Of a stretch of DNA of 64,000 bases, positions 52,852-64,000 are shown piece after piece. A program made the position numbers and the translations under genes. Every line of letters begins with the position of its first letter. The stretch's first letter is position 1. A model generated the notes under the pieces. The model saw nothing but the letters and a program-made list of their open reading frames with translations, was not told where the DNA came from and did not search any database. This DNA is from Orthonyx spaldingii. Its lineage: Eukaryota > Chordata > Aves > Passeriformes > Orthonychidae. The DNA lies in assembly GCA_013397795.1 (NCBI GenBank), contig VZTJ01005306.1:208932-272931 (forward strand). The letters run 5' to 3'.

Positions 52852-55800
52852 AATAAGGATATGCAAATGTACGTAGATATTCATGTTCCAGAAACAGTTA
52901 CAATTTTCATTTTCAGCTCTGCGTGGGAAGCAGTTTCCTTCCACGGAGAGGAACAACACACATCTATTGACCAGAGAGGAGAACCCCATGACTAGTACTC
53001 AGCAGGAACTGCCAGAAATCCAGACTGCTGCCTGTATGGTGTCTGAGAGGACAAGAGAGGCTTAGCAGCCTGTGGAGCCCATCTGCCCTGAGAGTACAAA
53101 GCTGGGATGCCTGGGGTTATCCTGCATCTACATAGCCAGCAGGAAAGCAGGGTGAGATGCTTCAGTTGCCCAGCCTGTAGCCAAGAAAATTAGGGAAAAG
53201 AGCTGAAAGTACTGGGAGTGAGACAATGGGAAAGGATGAACTTGGGACTGGATGCAGCATAGAGGGTGTGTGAGAGGGGTCTGTGACAGCTACATGCTGG
53301 GTCACACTGTCCATGCCTTACTGTCCACAGGAAGCTCAGCTGCCTTCCCACAGAAGTTGCTCTTGCTGTGTGCCACCAGGGAAGCACTGCAGTGTGTTCT
53401 ACTGCTCATGGACTAAGCAAAAAGCCCTGCATGCCAATCAGTGCCAGCAAATTATCAAGGCACACTGAACCCATCCCAGAATCTACAGTAAGTCCAGGTC
53501 TCTTGTCCATGAGTTTAGAAAAGCAGCATATTCATGCTAAAACTGATTCTGATCAGGCAACTTGGAGACAGCCTAACTTTTAAAAAACAAAACTAAAAAT
53601 GGGCAAGACACAGGCTTAAGGAAATGTTCGCTGTGTGTCCAGAACAGCATGACATGCAGACCACTCCTGAAGTTTTATAAATATGTGTCTGGCTGTTGAA
53701 GTATTGCAGATAAAAGGGTTCTGCAGACTACAAAGTGAAATTTGGGCTGCTATTCCCAAATTAGGTTGGATGAGAATTTCCTACAGATGAGGCAGCTCAA
53801 AATGTTAGAGGGATTTCTTGCCAAATTTCTGTATCCCCACTCATCATCTATTCCATACCTTACCATTTCTCTCCCAGCAATCAGGAGTTGATGAAGCAAG
53901 CTCCATAATATAATAGTTTTCTCTTAAAGGCCAGAAGGAATTGTTCTTTCCTCTCAGAGGTAACAAACCAACACCATATTTTCCAGTGCCACTATGATCC
54001 AAACTAATGCCAGCACCATCATTAATGCTGCCCTGCCATCAGTCCCATTTCAACACAATCTGAAAGGACATAACCATTTTTTTGTAAACATAAACTGAAA
54101 GGCAAAACACACTCACTTTTGTGACAGGAAAAAGATCTTGGAATCATGTCAAAGCAGAGAAGTAAGAATGCAAAAAAGAGCTAAGAACTGAAACTTCTAT
54201 TATGGTATAAAATAAACGAGGAAATTTTCTGTGTTCTGCTGATGACCAGACATGAAAGGTATGCAGCAGCACTGCAGGTCAGGGCCATTCTTCTTTGCGA
54301 GAGACAAATGATCACCTACCTCCACAAGCTGCCAATTCAAGGGTTCAAAACATTTTGGGCTAAAGGAGGTGCATGAGGAGGGACCTGTTGATGGACATGC
54401 TGAGGGGCTTCCTTGGTCAGCTGGGGTTTTCTGCAATGCAGGAATCCCAGCCAGACCAGCACTGCAGGACTTGCTGCAACAAGGCAAAGGCTATAATAAA
54501 AGATCAGTTAGATGTTACGGTGACCTTGACATACTGAAGTGAAAGGAAAGACTCCAGAAACAGAGACCTGTTTTCTGGGGCTAAGGGTCCAGGTTTAGCC
54601 CAGGCCTGGTGCAGTTCACATGGAGAAGCCTATTCCTGCCTTCCCTCTCCTCCCTAAAACAGCACACTACTGGTCACCTCATTCTCCAGCCACCCTTATT
54701 TCAATAATATGGCAAAATGAAAATATTTATTCTTTCCTTGCACTCCTGTGCTGTTTTGCTTTCTGGCTTTCTTTGAAGCACCATGGTGGCTGCACAAATC
54801 CTGCACTGAACATTCATTCTTTTCCCCTCACGCAGGGTTTTTGGAACCCAGCAGACCTCTGTGATACACCCAGTATTATCCACAGTTCTCTGCAAACAGT
54901 TTTATAGGAAGGACCATCTGGTGGTCAGCTGCCCAAATGCACATTTGCTGCCTCCTGCACCTGTTCAGTGTCATTCAGCCTCTCCCTGACAGGTGCTCTC
55001 CCATCAGAGGCCTTCCTGAGTGAGAGGGCAAGAGGATGCAGCACATCTCCTGAAACAGCAGCAGGTACAGACACCTATTTGAGATTTCTGTTCTTAAGGA
55101 GGAATAAATCCCAGCTTAGCTTCAAAATGGGCCAGAATAGGACCAGAAGGTAACCACCTGGCTCTCTGAGCCCTTTTACTCAAATCTCTCTGCCATTTCA
55201 GAGATGGTTTTGATGCCCACAGTCGTTTACAGGTGAGCCTACAATGTACCTACCAGTCAGATGTGTACTACTTTAGTATGGGATTTCTCTGTGCAAACTA
55301 AGACATCAAACCATAAAAACTTGCTTTGGGACTGTCCTGACATTCCAGAATGTCCTGACTGGACAGACTGGACCATAGTCATGTGCTCTGAGAAAAGCTA
55401 AATAACGTAACCTAACAGCTAAGTCATCTTCACTGAGGAGAACTTGAAATGAGTTTGGGTTTATGTTCACAACTTTCAGGGAGACTAAGATACCTCCTAG
55501 AGGCATCTCATTCTCCCTCTTTGCATCTGACTTCCCACAAAAGCTAGATTTTGACAGAATAATGAATTTAAATTTGAGAGTCTAATGCAACTGGAGAAGT
55601 TCCAATTATCTTTCTTGACTGTCAATAAGATCTTCACATACAAAAATGCCCCATATTATCAAAAGATTTCCTTCAAAGAAAGGAAGCAGAGAGAGAAACA
55701 CTTGCAATTTGTGATTAATTTTATGTAGTGCCCTGTTACTACTACAGAAAAACTAAGGGTACAACCTGTCAAAAAAACACTTCAAGGATGACAAAAAGGA

Positions 55801-58800
55801 AATAAAATAATATGCAATTTAATAATAAAAGAGCTGTGTCTGTCATTATCAAGCTGAAAAAAAAAAAGCAGGGAGAATGAAACAATATGCCTGCCAGACC
55901 AAACAGCTACTGCAGTCCTGAAAATCATCTGGGAAAAAAATCTGTCTAAAGATCACACATACACACTGTAGAACTTGTAAGTGAAAGCCCTGGGGTAAAA
56001 CATAAGCTAAAAGTAGGATATTCCCTGAACTAACCAACACTTGCTCATCTGTCTTTTAAGACATGGTGAAATTTTCCCCAGCTTTCCAATGGTAACTGGA
56101 AACACACCATCCTTTGTTCTTTAGCCTCTCACAAGGAAGTCACACAGAATAAAGGTTTGCTGAGCAAATATATGATTTTTTCCTAGTCTGCAGTTTTATT
56201 TTGATGTTGGCTCCCTTTCAGCAGCACATCAGATAAGAGTGCTTAGTTGTTAGGTTGAGGCACTTCACACTTTTTAGGGTAAAAATCCCAACTAATTTGT
56301 AGGTTTGAGATACTTCTTGTCACCCAAGTATAAGTATATTCAGTGTTACCCTCCTGGCTGTATCATGCTGTAGGCTTTTCTTGGGAGGTAGACAGGCAGA
56401 AGGAATTTGAAGTACTAGCTTCAGCCTTTCCCCCCGCATTTTAAGACGATGTGACTCCCTTTTAGAAGGTGTCTAAGAGCTGGCCCTGGACATGCCCTTC
56501 CCAGCAGCGTTTGGGAAGGGCGGAGGCAGCAAAAGCACTGCAGGTCCTGTTGCCTCACTGCACCCCTCCCCCTCTGAGGACATGAGTAGGTCACACTCAT
56601 GTTCAGGGACACCCTGGCTTCCCTTGTCACCACCATGGTCCTGACACCTAATGCAGCTTGCTTAGGACAGGTGTTTAGGCAGCCTTTAAAGTCAATGGGG
56701 AGGATGCCCTTAAAACACCCCCATTCACCATCTGTAATGACAAACTCTCCCCATACTAAGACAAGACTACCTTTTAGAGGCATCTCCCTGCATTACAACT
56801 AGGAAGGAAGCACAGCTGGCTACATAAGTCACTTAAGTTTAAAACAGTCAATTAGGAGAGTGTAAGCTATAGTTCAATATCTGGCTTCTGGAACTGACCT
56901 GACCACCACTGCATAGCCCACCTGACTTTGTCAGAGTCTAACATTTGAGAATTACAGCTGTGTTTTGATGGGTCATGTATGTCAGCTTTAATACAAATTA
57001 GTGTGTTAAGTAAGGACCTTAAAGAGCTTCTTTGAACACTCTCACCCTAAAAATGCCAACATTAAAATATGTGATTTTTTTACAGGCACAAGGCTGTAGC
57101 TGACTGGGACATTTAATGCCTGGAGAATGCATGTCAAAAACCTTCCCACTGTAAGCTTTAATTGGCACTTCAGATGTTATTTGAGAGGAAAAAAAATCCA
57201 TTCTCACAGCAAAAAAATGCAGAGAGATGCTGAATATTTCTGAAGAAAATACACATGGTCAAAGTCATTCAGCAGCTTGGTTTCCAAAGGATGGGAGGCA
57301 AATATCTGTGCTGCCCCTGCACTTCAAAAGTCAGTGAGTAACTCCAACCTGTTCTGGAAAGGTGTCAAGGAGAGACATTAAGAGAATTAAGCTCTTGAAA
57401 GCTCTGTGGAAATCAGTGGCTGGGAAAGGGTCCAAATAATTCCTCTCAGGGGGAAAAAGTGGGCAGAAAGATGCCCTGTCTCTGGCCCAGTGGAGATAAT
57501 GTCAATCAACACAGAAACATAGAGGAAGATGCTTGATCTGCAGGAGGTGTAAGATATTCATAGGAAACAGGCCTTCATTAGTTCCACCTCTCAATGAACT
57601 CAGTTTAAATAGAGCTCTTTTTTCAGGATTTGCCATTTTGTAACTAACGTTCAATTTCTACTAGGACACCCCTTCTGCAACAAAAGTGTTTGAGAAGATT
57701 ACAGGTTACTCCCCCAAACAAGCAGCAGTTACCAAGTTAGAAGAGAGAGCACAGCCATACCCACCTCAGAATGTAGCCTGCATATCTCAGCTGATCTGAC
57801 ACAAAACACCAACCACCAGCTAAGCAAAGGTATTTTATATAGCATTTCACAAAAGCAAGAAAGTGACCACAAATGTGCATGGTTTTGATCTCCATCAGCA
57901 CACAGAAACACATTTCAAATCATTTCCTTAAGCTCTGATATGCTTGATGCCATGTTATTGACTCATGAACAATTACAAAAAACACAGAACTACCAAATTT
58001 GTTTCTCTTATAAATGAATGCAGTTTTCCTCCTTTTCCTGACATTTCAGAACAAGATGTTATGGTGCTTTTTCAATAAGAATACCAAAATAACAGTCATA
58101 AAAAGGCATGTTATGTATCTGACACTACAGACCACTGGAATTTGTCATCATTTATTGCAGTCAACAGTAAAAGTAGTAAAGATTTGTAAGAACATTCTAT
58201 GGTCCTTTACAAACATATGCTACCATCACAGGTAATATTACTGCAATTCTATTATGTATTTTGTATTTTAACTTAATAAAATCAACTGAATACACACTTT
58301 CCAAACAAAGCAATATATAGCATATATTTTCATTAACTGTAAATTGAAACTTCATGTATTTTGCAATGAACTAATCATGGTGCAATTCCTTCAAATAATA
58401 AAGGCTTCATACTTTTAATAATGTACCAAATGTATCTATGCCAAGTAGCAGAAACAAGTTTAAAAGAGAAAACGTAGTGCAGAAACACAACATACAGATT
58501 TTTAGTAATGAAAACAAAACAGAGCAGCAAGCATCCTGCAGTACTGCAAGAATTTGCTTACACACAGAACAATTTTCCTTTGCCTCCCAGAAAGTTAACA
58601 GAAAATGTTAGGATACAACCCCTGCTGCTTTTCACTGTTTATGCTAATAAGGAGTTACAAAAAAAAAGATTCAATCAGTATTTATGATAAAAACATATCT
58701 AAGACTGATCTAATAGCTAATGCCCCAGGCCATTTTCTTACCCTAATGCTAAGTTCCAGTGAATTGCTAATAGTAATTATCTGGGAATAACAGGAAGACA

Positions 58801-59267
58801 GCTCCGAAACACTGCTGAAGTGCTGCTTTCCTAACTGCAGGCACTGCAAGAAAACAAAGAGAAATGATCGTTTATACCCTACAATATCATTGTATCATCT
58901 GTTACATTCAAACCATGATTACTTTTGACAGGTACCACAGGAGATTTTGCAGTACCACAGGATTTTGTGCTTAATTATTACTGGAGCCCAAGGCTCCTCT
59001 TTTTGGTAAATGCCAGATTGCCCGACGATGTAAGAGGGCCCCTTGGCATTCACTCTTTGGCTCTCACGTCTTAGTTTTCCCAAATGTTCCATTTCCTATG
59101 TCTTATTGACACATTCCATAAACAAGTTAAGCAAATACTTGGTGGTTACTGGCACCAGCCTGGGAGGTGGTAAAAAAGGCCTTAAGTTGCTCAAGACTGA
59201 AGTGGTATCCTCTATTTCCCATGTACCAACTCCTTTTTAGCTATTTATAACACAGGTTAACAACAGC

Positions 59268-59480
59268 CTTTTTATTTTAGGAAAAAATTCTTCAACAAAA
59301 GGGCTGTCAAGCTTAAAACAGGCTGCCCAGGGCAGTGTTTGAGTCACCATCCCTGGAGGTATTTAAAAGATGTGGAGATGTGGCACTCAGGAACACGATT
59401 TAGTGGCAGACTTGGCAGTGCTGGGTTAATGGTTGGACTTGATAATCTTAGAGGTCTGTTTCAACTCAAATTATTCTGGT
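59268..59480 (+). mobile_element. CR1 LINE 3' tail, about 210 bp
   Basis: Plus-orientation CR1 end. AAAATTCTTCAACAAAAGGG (59285) is the decayed 'fails to start' segment, then AACAGGCTGCCCAGGGCAG (59318), CACCATCCCTGGAGGTATTT (59346), and the terminal GGTTGGACTTGATAATCTTA GAGGTCTG region (59432-59460) with an ATTATTCTGG end. It is 5'-truncated, as usual for CR1. Confidence 0.92.
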
Positions 59481-61657
59481 TTTTTGAAGGCAAGCAAAAT
59501 CCCAGCCTTTATGAGACACTCTGTCTTACTGGTACAGATGATAGTGCTCTCAGAATTATCTTCCAAATCCACGTACTTCATGGATACTGGCAGGGAGTGT
59601 CTGGGACCTGCCTGAGCTCCGACAGGAAGGACTGCCTGCCTGTGGCTCTGACAGCAGCACTCATCACCTGCACAAGAGAAGACAAGTAGGGGCCTAGACA
59701 GCACTTGGGTCAGCCCTTAATCACAAAGCTGAGGGAGACCTGAAATGTAAGAAAAATTATGGAAAAGTGAGACCAGTTCCTTGTATGCTAAATCAAAACA
59801 GCATAATTCTGCATCCTGGGAGAAATGCAGGGAGGAATGCACCTGCAATCGATGCTGAAGAAAGTGATTAGATTTGAAAATCAGGAATGCCAAGAAGTAG
59901 AACTAGGTAAACATTCATGGAGTGTGTGCTGGGAAGGGTGACACCTGGCATGAGAAGATAATGAAGTCATGTGACAATCCATGGTGGATATTTAGAATTT
60001 AAAAATAAAATAACTGCAGTATTTTACCGCCTCTTCATGAATTAAGATGTTAAGCCTATTAATAATGATGCAGAAAAGGCAGAAGCTTCCAATTAAAATT
60101 TCCACTTCCTATTTGAAAAGGTGGTGTATTGTGTGAGGAAGTATTTTCCAACACACCAGCAAATGAAAAGGCAAAACATTATTAGAAATAATTAACAAGC
60201 AGCATATATTAAAGATAGCTGACCCAGCTTATCTTTATGTAACTGAAAATGTCAATAGATTTTGAGAAGATCAGTCGCTTTACAGATGGGAAACTAGAAT
60301 GAATTACATATAAATACAAACCAATTTTCCAGTATCCAAACCATGCTTTAGAATTTAAAGGTTCAAAATGTAATTACCACTAATTAACACCTTTTATGAG
60401 AAACAGGCTTTTGATAATCTCATTTTGCTTGTCAGTGAGGTATTTGGTTGATAAACCTATAACTGAACAGGTTCAGTATTTTTGTAGGGAATCATGACAA
60501 TGAGACAAACATCCAAACTCACAACCAGAGCAAGACTATGTCCATAACATACACATAGATACACAAACTGTCAGATTTCAACAAGAAGCTCCCCCACTGG
60601 CTGCCAGTTAAGTGAGTTTTAGGGGAGGCTGCACAGATTTGTGACAAGACTAACACACTTTAATGCTCTAGTTAAACCATGCAAAGGCAAAGCTGGGCAA
60701 AGGCCACACAGAGCTAGAATAATGCAAAACCCACACCTTTCTCTGATTCTGTGACTAGAGAAGATCCATTTGTTCAGGCTATCAAAAAGAACTTGCACAG
60801 AAATAGAGCACACGTTCACACATTTCAATAATGACAACTTACTCTCATTAGTAAGTAACCACACAAGTGGTAGATTTGCACTCTACTACAGTACTTATGA
60901 CTAGGCAAACTCTTGAATGAAGAACTGAGCTCAGTCTGACTGAGAGATATTTAGTTTGATGCCAGATAACTTAGTTTTTTAAGATCTGCAATATTAGATC
61001 ATCCAACAGAATTCATCGCCTTTGACCATAAGGTTTCAGACAGTAATGTTTTATTTTTCCCAAGCAGCATTTAGCCCATGTGCAAAAGGGCACCTCCACT
61101 TACAAAAGAAAAGATAATGCAAATACCACGAAGAAGACAGGTGATAAAGAACAGTGTTCTAGAATTGCAAATAGAGCACCTCTACACTACTTGCACTCAA
61201 GAGCTGACCCCCTCCAAATTAAGTCTCCCTTTCCATTGTGCTATTTAAAGTTCTCAGTCAGAGACTGCCCCTTCCCTATAAACAGGAAAAAACTACAAAC
61301 AGGAGAAAACACCCAACCCACTGCAATGGGGACAGAGGGAAGGTTCTTGAGTAAAGGGGCTTTAACCAGGGAACCATTGTGTGAAGTCAGTGACCTACTG
61401 ATCTCCTCAGAGTTGGTTCTACTTTTGATGAATGGTGTCCAGGTTCATGAAAAGCGAAGTTCTTTCAACGCTTTTACAACACCACATAGATCTTTACATT
61501 CATGAAGAAATACATGCCCTTATACATCTCAACAAGCTCCTGACTACCAATTTCACACCACTATACTTGCATTTATACTTGCACAGTGTAAATAGCACTG
61601 AAGATCAGGCAGACATTGAGCCACTAACAGCTGCGTAATCTGAGCTGCATCATTGTG

Positions 61658-61663
61658 TTTATT
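61658..61663 (-). promoter_or_regulatory. SDHAF4: Possible distal poly(A) signal of SDHAF4
   Basis: AATAAA on the minus strand, 137 nt past the SDHAF4 stop codon. It would give a slightly longer 3' UTR than the proximal signal at 61773. No cleavage-site evidence. Confidence 0.4.
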
Positions 61664-61772
61664 TACATTGTATTGTTCAGAAAATTCATCACATGACAGA
61701 AACAACAAGCTCCACAACAAATCCAGGTGAGATTTTTTTCTGTACATTATATTTTTCAGCAACCAGAAATAT

Positions 61773-61778
61773 TTTATT
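61773..61778 (-). promoter_or_regulatory. SDHAF4: Proximal poly(A) signal of SDHAF4
   Basis: AATAAA on the minus strand, beginning 22 nt after the TAA stop. If used, the 3' UTR would be only about 40-50 nt, which is short for a vertebrate mRNA. Confidence 0.55.
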
Positions 61779-61799
61779 AGCAATACAGACACTTAAATA

Positions 61800-61909
61800 T
61801 TAGAAATCTATACAACGTCCTTTTCGTTCCCAGTCTCCAAAGCGTGTAGGTTCAGGGCCTCTAGGTCCACCCCTCTCTTTTGTAGTAGGATTGATTCCAT
61901 CAGGGAATT
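61800..61909 (-). CDS. SDHAF4: SDHAF4 last coding exon (succinate dehydrogenase assembly factor 4)
   Basis: SDHAF4 is a small mitochondrial matrix protein that binds the flavinated SDHA subunit and helps it join complex II. This 110-bp exon has acceptor TATTTTAG before AATTCCC. Two bases complete a codon, then 35 codons and TAA follow: FPDGINPTTKERGGPRGPEP then TRFGDWERKGRCIDF. The conserved family signature GGPRGPEPTR.GDWE.KGR..DF is intact, and the exon length equals that of the human terminal exon (35 residues). Upstream exons (targeting peptide and the basic middle segment) are not in the window. Position upstream of SMAP1 on the same strand matches human 6q13. Confidence 0.96.
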
Positions 61910-64000
61910 CTAAAATAACAGGGAAAGTTCATTAAAGCTTCTATAATGTTGACAAATATAAAGATGTCATCATTTATGTTTGCCTTTTAGTTTCATTTTC
62001 GAATACAAAATCAATTCTTTTTTGTTTTGAAAGGCAACCTTGAGTTAAACATTTCCCAGAGTCCTACAAATGTAATTTCAGGTTTTTTTACTACAATCAG
62101 CATTATGTATGATCATATTCAGTTATGCACATAAAGAGGCAACTGAATGTCCAGAGGCATTACAGCACCACAGTTTCCCAAGTCAGAACTTGCATCATTC
62201 AGGTATGCTGTACTTATGTTCACTAAATCTAAAACCCCAGGTCACTTGCTGGTTGTTTAGGTCTTCAATTTTAAGCACTCTGTTTTAATTTTAGCTTGAA
62301 TTTTAGTCAGGATTCTATTAGTCTTGTATTTAAAACATCCAGATTGGATGGTTGATCCATCCAACCTAACCTTGAACACTTCCAGGAATGGGGCATCCAC
62401 AGCTTCACTGGGCAGCCTGTTCTAGTGCTTCCTCACCCTCACAGTAAAGAATTTCTTCCTAATATCGAATCCAAACCTGCCTTCTTTCAGTTCAGAACCA
62501 TTGCCCCTTGTCCTGTCACTATCTACTTGCATGAAAACTCCCTCCCTCCATTTTATAAACCCCCTTAAGGTACTGAACCCCTTTAGGCATTGGAAGGCCA
62601 CAGTAAGATCTTCCCAAAGCCTTCTCTTCTTCAGGCTGAACAACCCCAGCTGTCTCAGCCTATCTTTGTAGGAGAGATGCTGTAGCCCTCTGATCATTTT
62701 TGTGTCCCTCCTCTGGACCCCTTCAAACGAGTCCATGCCTTTCTTGTGCTGAGCAGCCCACAGCTGGACACAACACTCCAGGTGGGGTCTCATGAGGGCA
62801 GAGTAGAGGGGGAAATAGCGTCCCTCAGTCTGCTGGCCACACTGCTTTTGATGCAGCCCAGGATTTGGTTGGTTTTCTGGGCAGCAGTCATACACTGCTG
62901 GATCATGTCTGGCTTTCCATCCAACCCCTACCCTGTTACAAAAGAGAAGCACACTGTCAGCTCATGCTACTTTCTTAAACACCACAGAGCTTTCTGCACC
63001 TCAGCCAACATTTTACACTACTCAGTGCAGCTTTACTCAGGGCCATCTCCTAAGAATAGTTAAGTCAGGCCACCAAGCCACGAAGTGCTTGTTGGCACAG
63101 CACCATCCTAGGCTGAGTCTCATCCTGCACTAGACTGCGGGGCTCCCAGAAACTCACAGTACCCCACATGCCCCTTGCCACACTGATTCTCCAGAGCTTT
63201 CCATAAATACACCTCACTTGGGACTCCCTCAGTCACATCCCTAACTCAGTCCTCATGGGCAACATAAGTAAAGAGGTGCAGGGCTGAAAATGAGAAAAGA
63301 CAACAGAAGTTCTGAATAGTAGACAAAAAGAGAAGTGATAGAGGAAACTCATGCAGCTACAGGCTATACAGGATGATATAGCGGGATGCCTGTTTCATAA
63401 CTGATACAGACCAGGCAAAGAAACGTCAGTATTTGAGCACCTCTGGCAGTACAAGGAGTGTAAATACACCTCATATTATTTTGTACATGTCATCATTCCA
63501 ATATCAAAGCACTACTGATGTGTTTACAGTCTGTGTAGATGCTCAAAAGATTTCTCCATGACAGCTATGGAGCAGTGAGAATTCCAACACCCAGCTTCAA
63601 CTCTTAGTTTTTTCCTAAAAACACAACATGCAGTTTGCAAACTATTGCTGGTGTTACATGTAAAAAATACAGGTGCAACTAAAAAGACCTTGAGTCTTGC
63701 TCCAAACCTGGAATACTAAAGCAAAAAAGAAAAGCTATTGCTTATGCATGTTTAAATGAAGCAGTGATGGAATTGATTTTCCTGAGAATAAAAAGACAAG
63801 AATTAAACAGCTGCTTACACAGTAACTCCAACTGAGTTAGTTCTCAAGTGAGCCACAATCTGAAATTGCATGGACATGACTCTACAATACAAGAATGTAA
63901 TACAATAATGCAATGACAAACTTGCAGAGAAATTTGTGAAAGGAAAAGCAGAAGTAGTTTTCACCATGATACAACTTTCCTAATGGCTGTGGTGGCCTCA
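61910..64000 (-). other. SDHAF4: SDHAF4 terminal intron (partial, runs off the right edge)
   Basis: Sequence 5' of the last SDHAF4 exon. I searched 62000-64000 for the preceding exon and did not find it. The intron carries the CR1 at 62345-62935; the rest (61910-62344 and 62936-64000) shows nothing identifiable. Confidence 0.75.
62345..62935 (-). mobile_element. CR1 LINE, about 590 bp, relatively well preserved
   Basis: Minus-orientation CR1. Plus-strand words include CCTAACCTTGAACACTTCCA (62365), CAGTAAAGAATTTCTTCC (62442), CCCCTTGTCCTGTCACTA (62504), CTCTTCTTCAGGCTGAACAA (62623) and GCCCACAGCTGGACACAACA (62755). The minus strand retains a 176-codon open stretch (62422-62952) from the ORF2 C-terminus and 3' region. 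The last 80-100 bp of a typical CR1 3' end are missing, so this copy is truncated at both ends. Confidence 0.92.

Larger units (their letters stand above)
39631..61799. other. Intergenic region between SMAP1 promoter and SDHAF4 3' end
   Basis: About 22 kb without a recognised gene. It includes the TTTCC satellite (45884), small tandem duplications (50829, 51271), dinucleotide tracts (42371, 52819), a CR1 tail (59268) and an unassigned open frame (45242). The remaining blocks (39631-42370, 42435-45241, 46178-50828, 51321-52818, 52852-59267, 59481-61657) show nothing I can name. Somewhat GC-richer stretches near 52900-53480 and 56440-56780 have no recognised content. A 141-codon plus-strand frame at 61080-61505 looks like chance. 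Confidence 0.7.

Noticed and set aside
61080..61505. 141-codon plus-strand frame near the SDHAF4 3' end
   Set aside because: It has no recognisable domain, lies antisense just past the SDHAF4 poly(A) signals, and its length is within what chance gives in this window.

Overview
This is vertebrate, almost certainly avian, nuclear DNA. It is AT-rich and mostly non-coding, with short exons in long introns. It carries many truncated CR1 LINEs (the dominant bird retroposon) and several solo or partial LTRs of a kind that looks common in songbirds, so a passerine is my best guess. No prokaryotic signal (operon, CRISPR, plasmid or prophage) is visible.

Two genes are recognised from their exons, both on the minus strand. 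SMAP1 (ArfGAP for ARF6, clathrin endocytosis) occupies the left 39 kb. Exon 2 (11892-12025), exon 3 (11115-11200) and exon 4 (8011-8086) together encode residues 41-138 in human numbering. All three have canonical AG/GT borders and matching phases. Exon 1 is not seen and probably lies in a 470-bp assembly gap (38613-39082) inside a CpG island that looks like the SMAP1 promoter. Later SMAP1 exons lie beyond the left edge. SDHAF4 (assembly factor of mitochondrial complex II) ends at 61800; only its last coding exon (61800-61909) is visible, and the rest lies beyond the right edge. The order SDHAF4 then SMAP1 on the same strand matches human 6q13.

Layout: 1-12025 holds SMAP1 exons 2-4 and introns with CR1 and LTR insertions. 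12026-38612 is SMAP1 intron 1, about 26 kb, with four LTRs and three CR1 copies, one about 2.6 kb long. 38400-39640 is the CpG island, the gap, a CCCCG tract and a three-unit minisatellite with palindromic junctions. 39640-61799 is intergenic, with a 290-bp TTTCC-type satellite, small tandem duplications, one CR1 tail and an unrecognised 177-codon open frame with three CxxC pairs (45242-45775). 61800-64000 is the end of SDHAF4 plus a CR1.

The two genes share no pathway; their adjacency is conserved synteny. I found no convincing new biological system. The items most worth checking are the CxxC open frame, the promoter-side palindromic minisatellite, the missing exon 1, sense-oriented LTR poly(A) signals inside SMAP1 intron 1, and lineage-specific residues in the ArfGAP domain.
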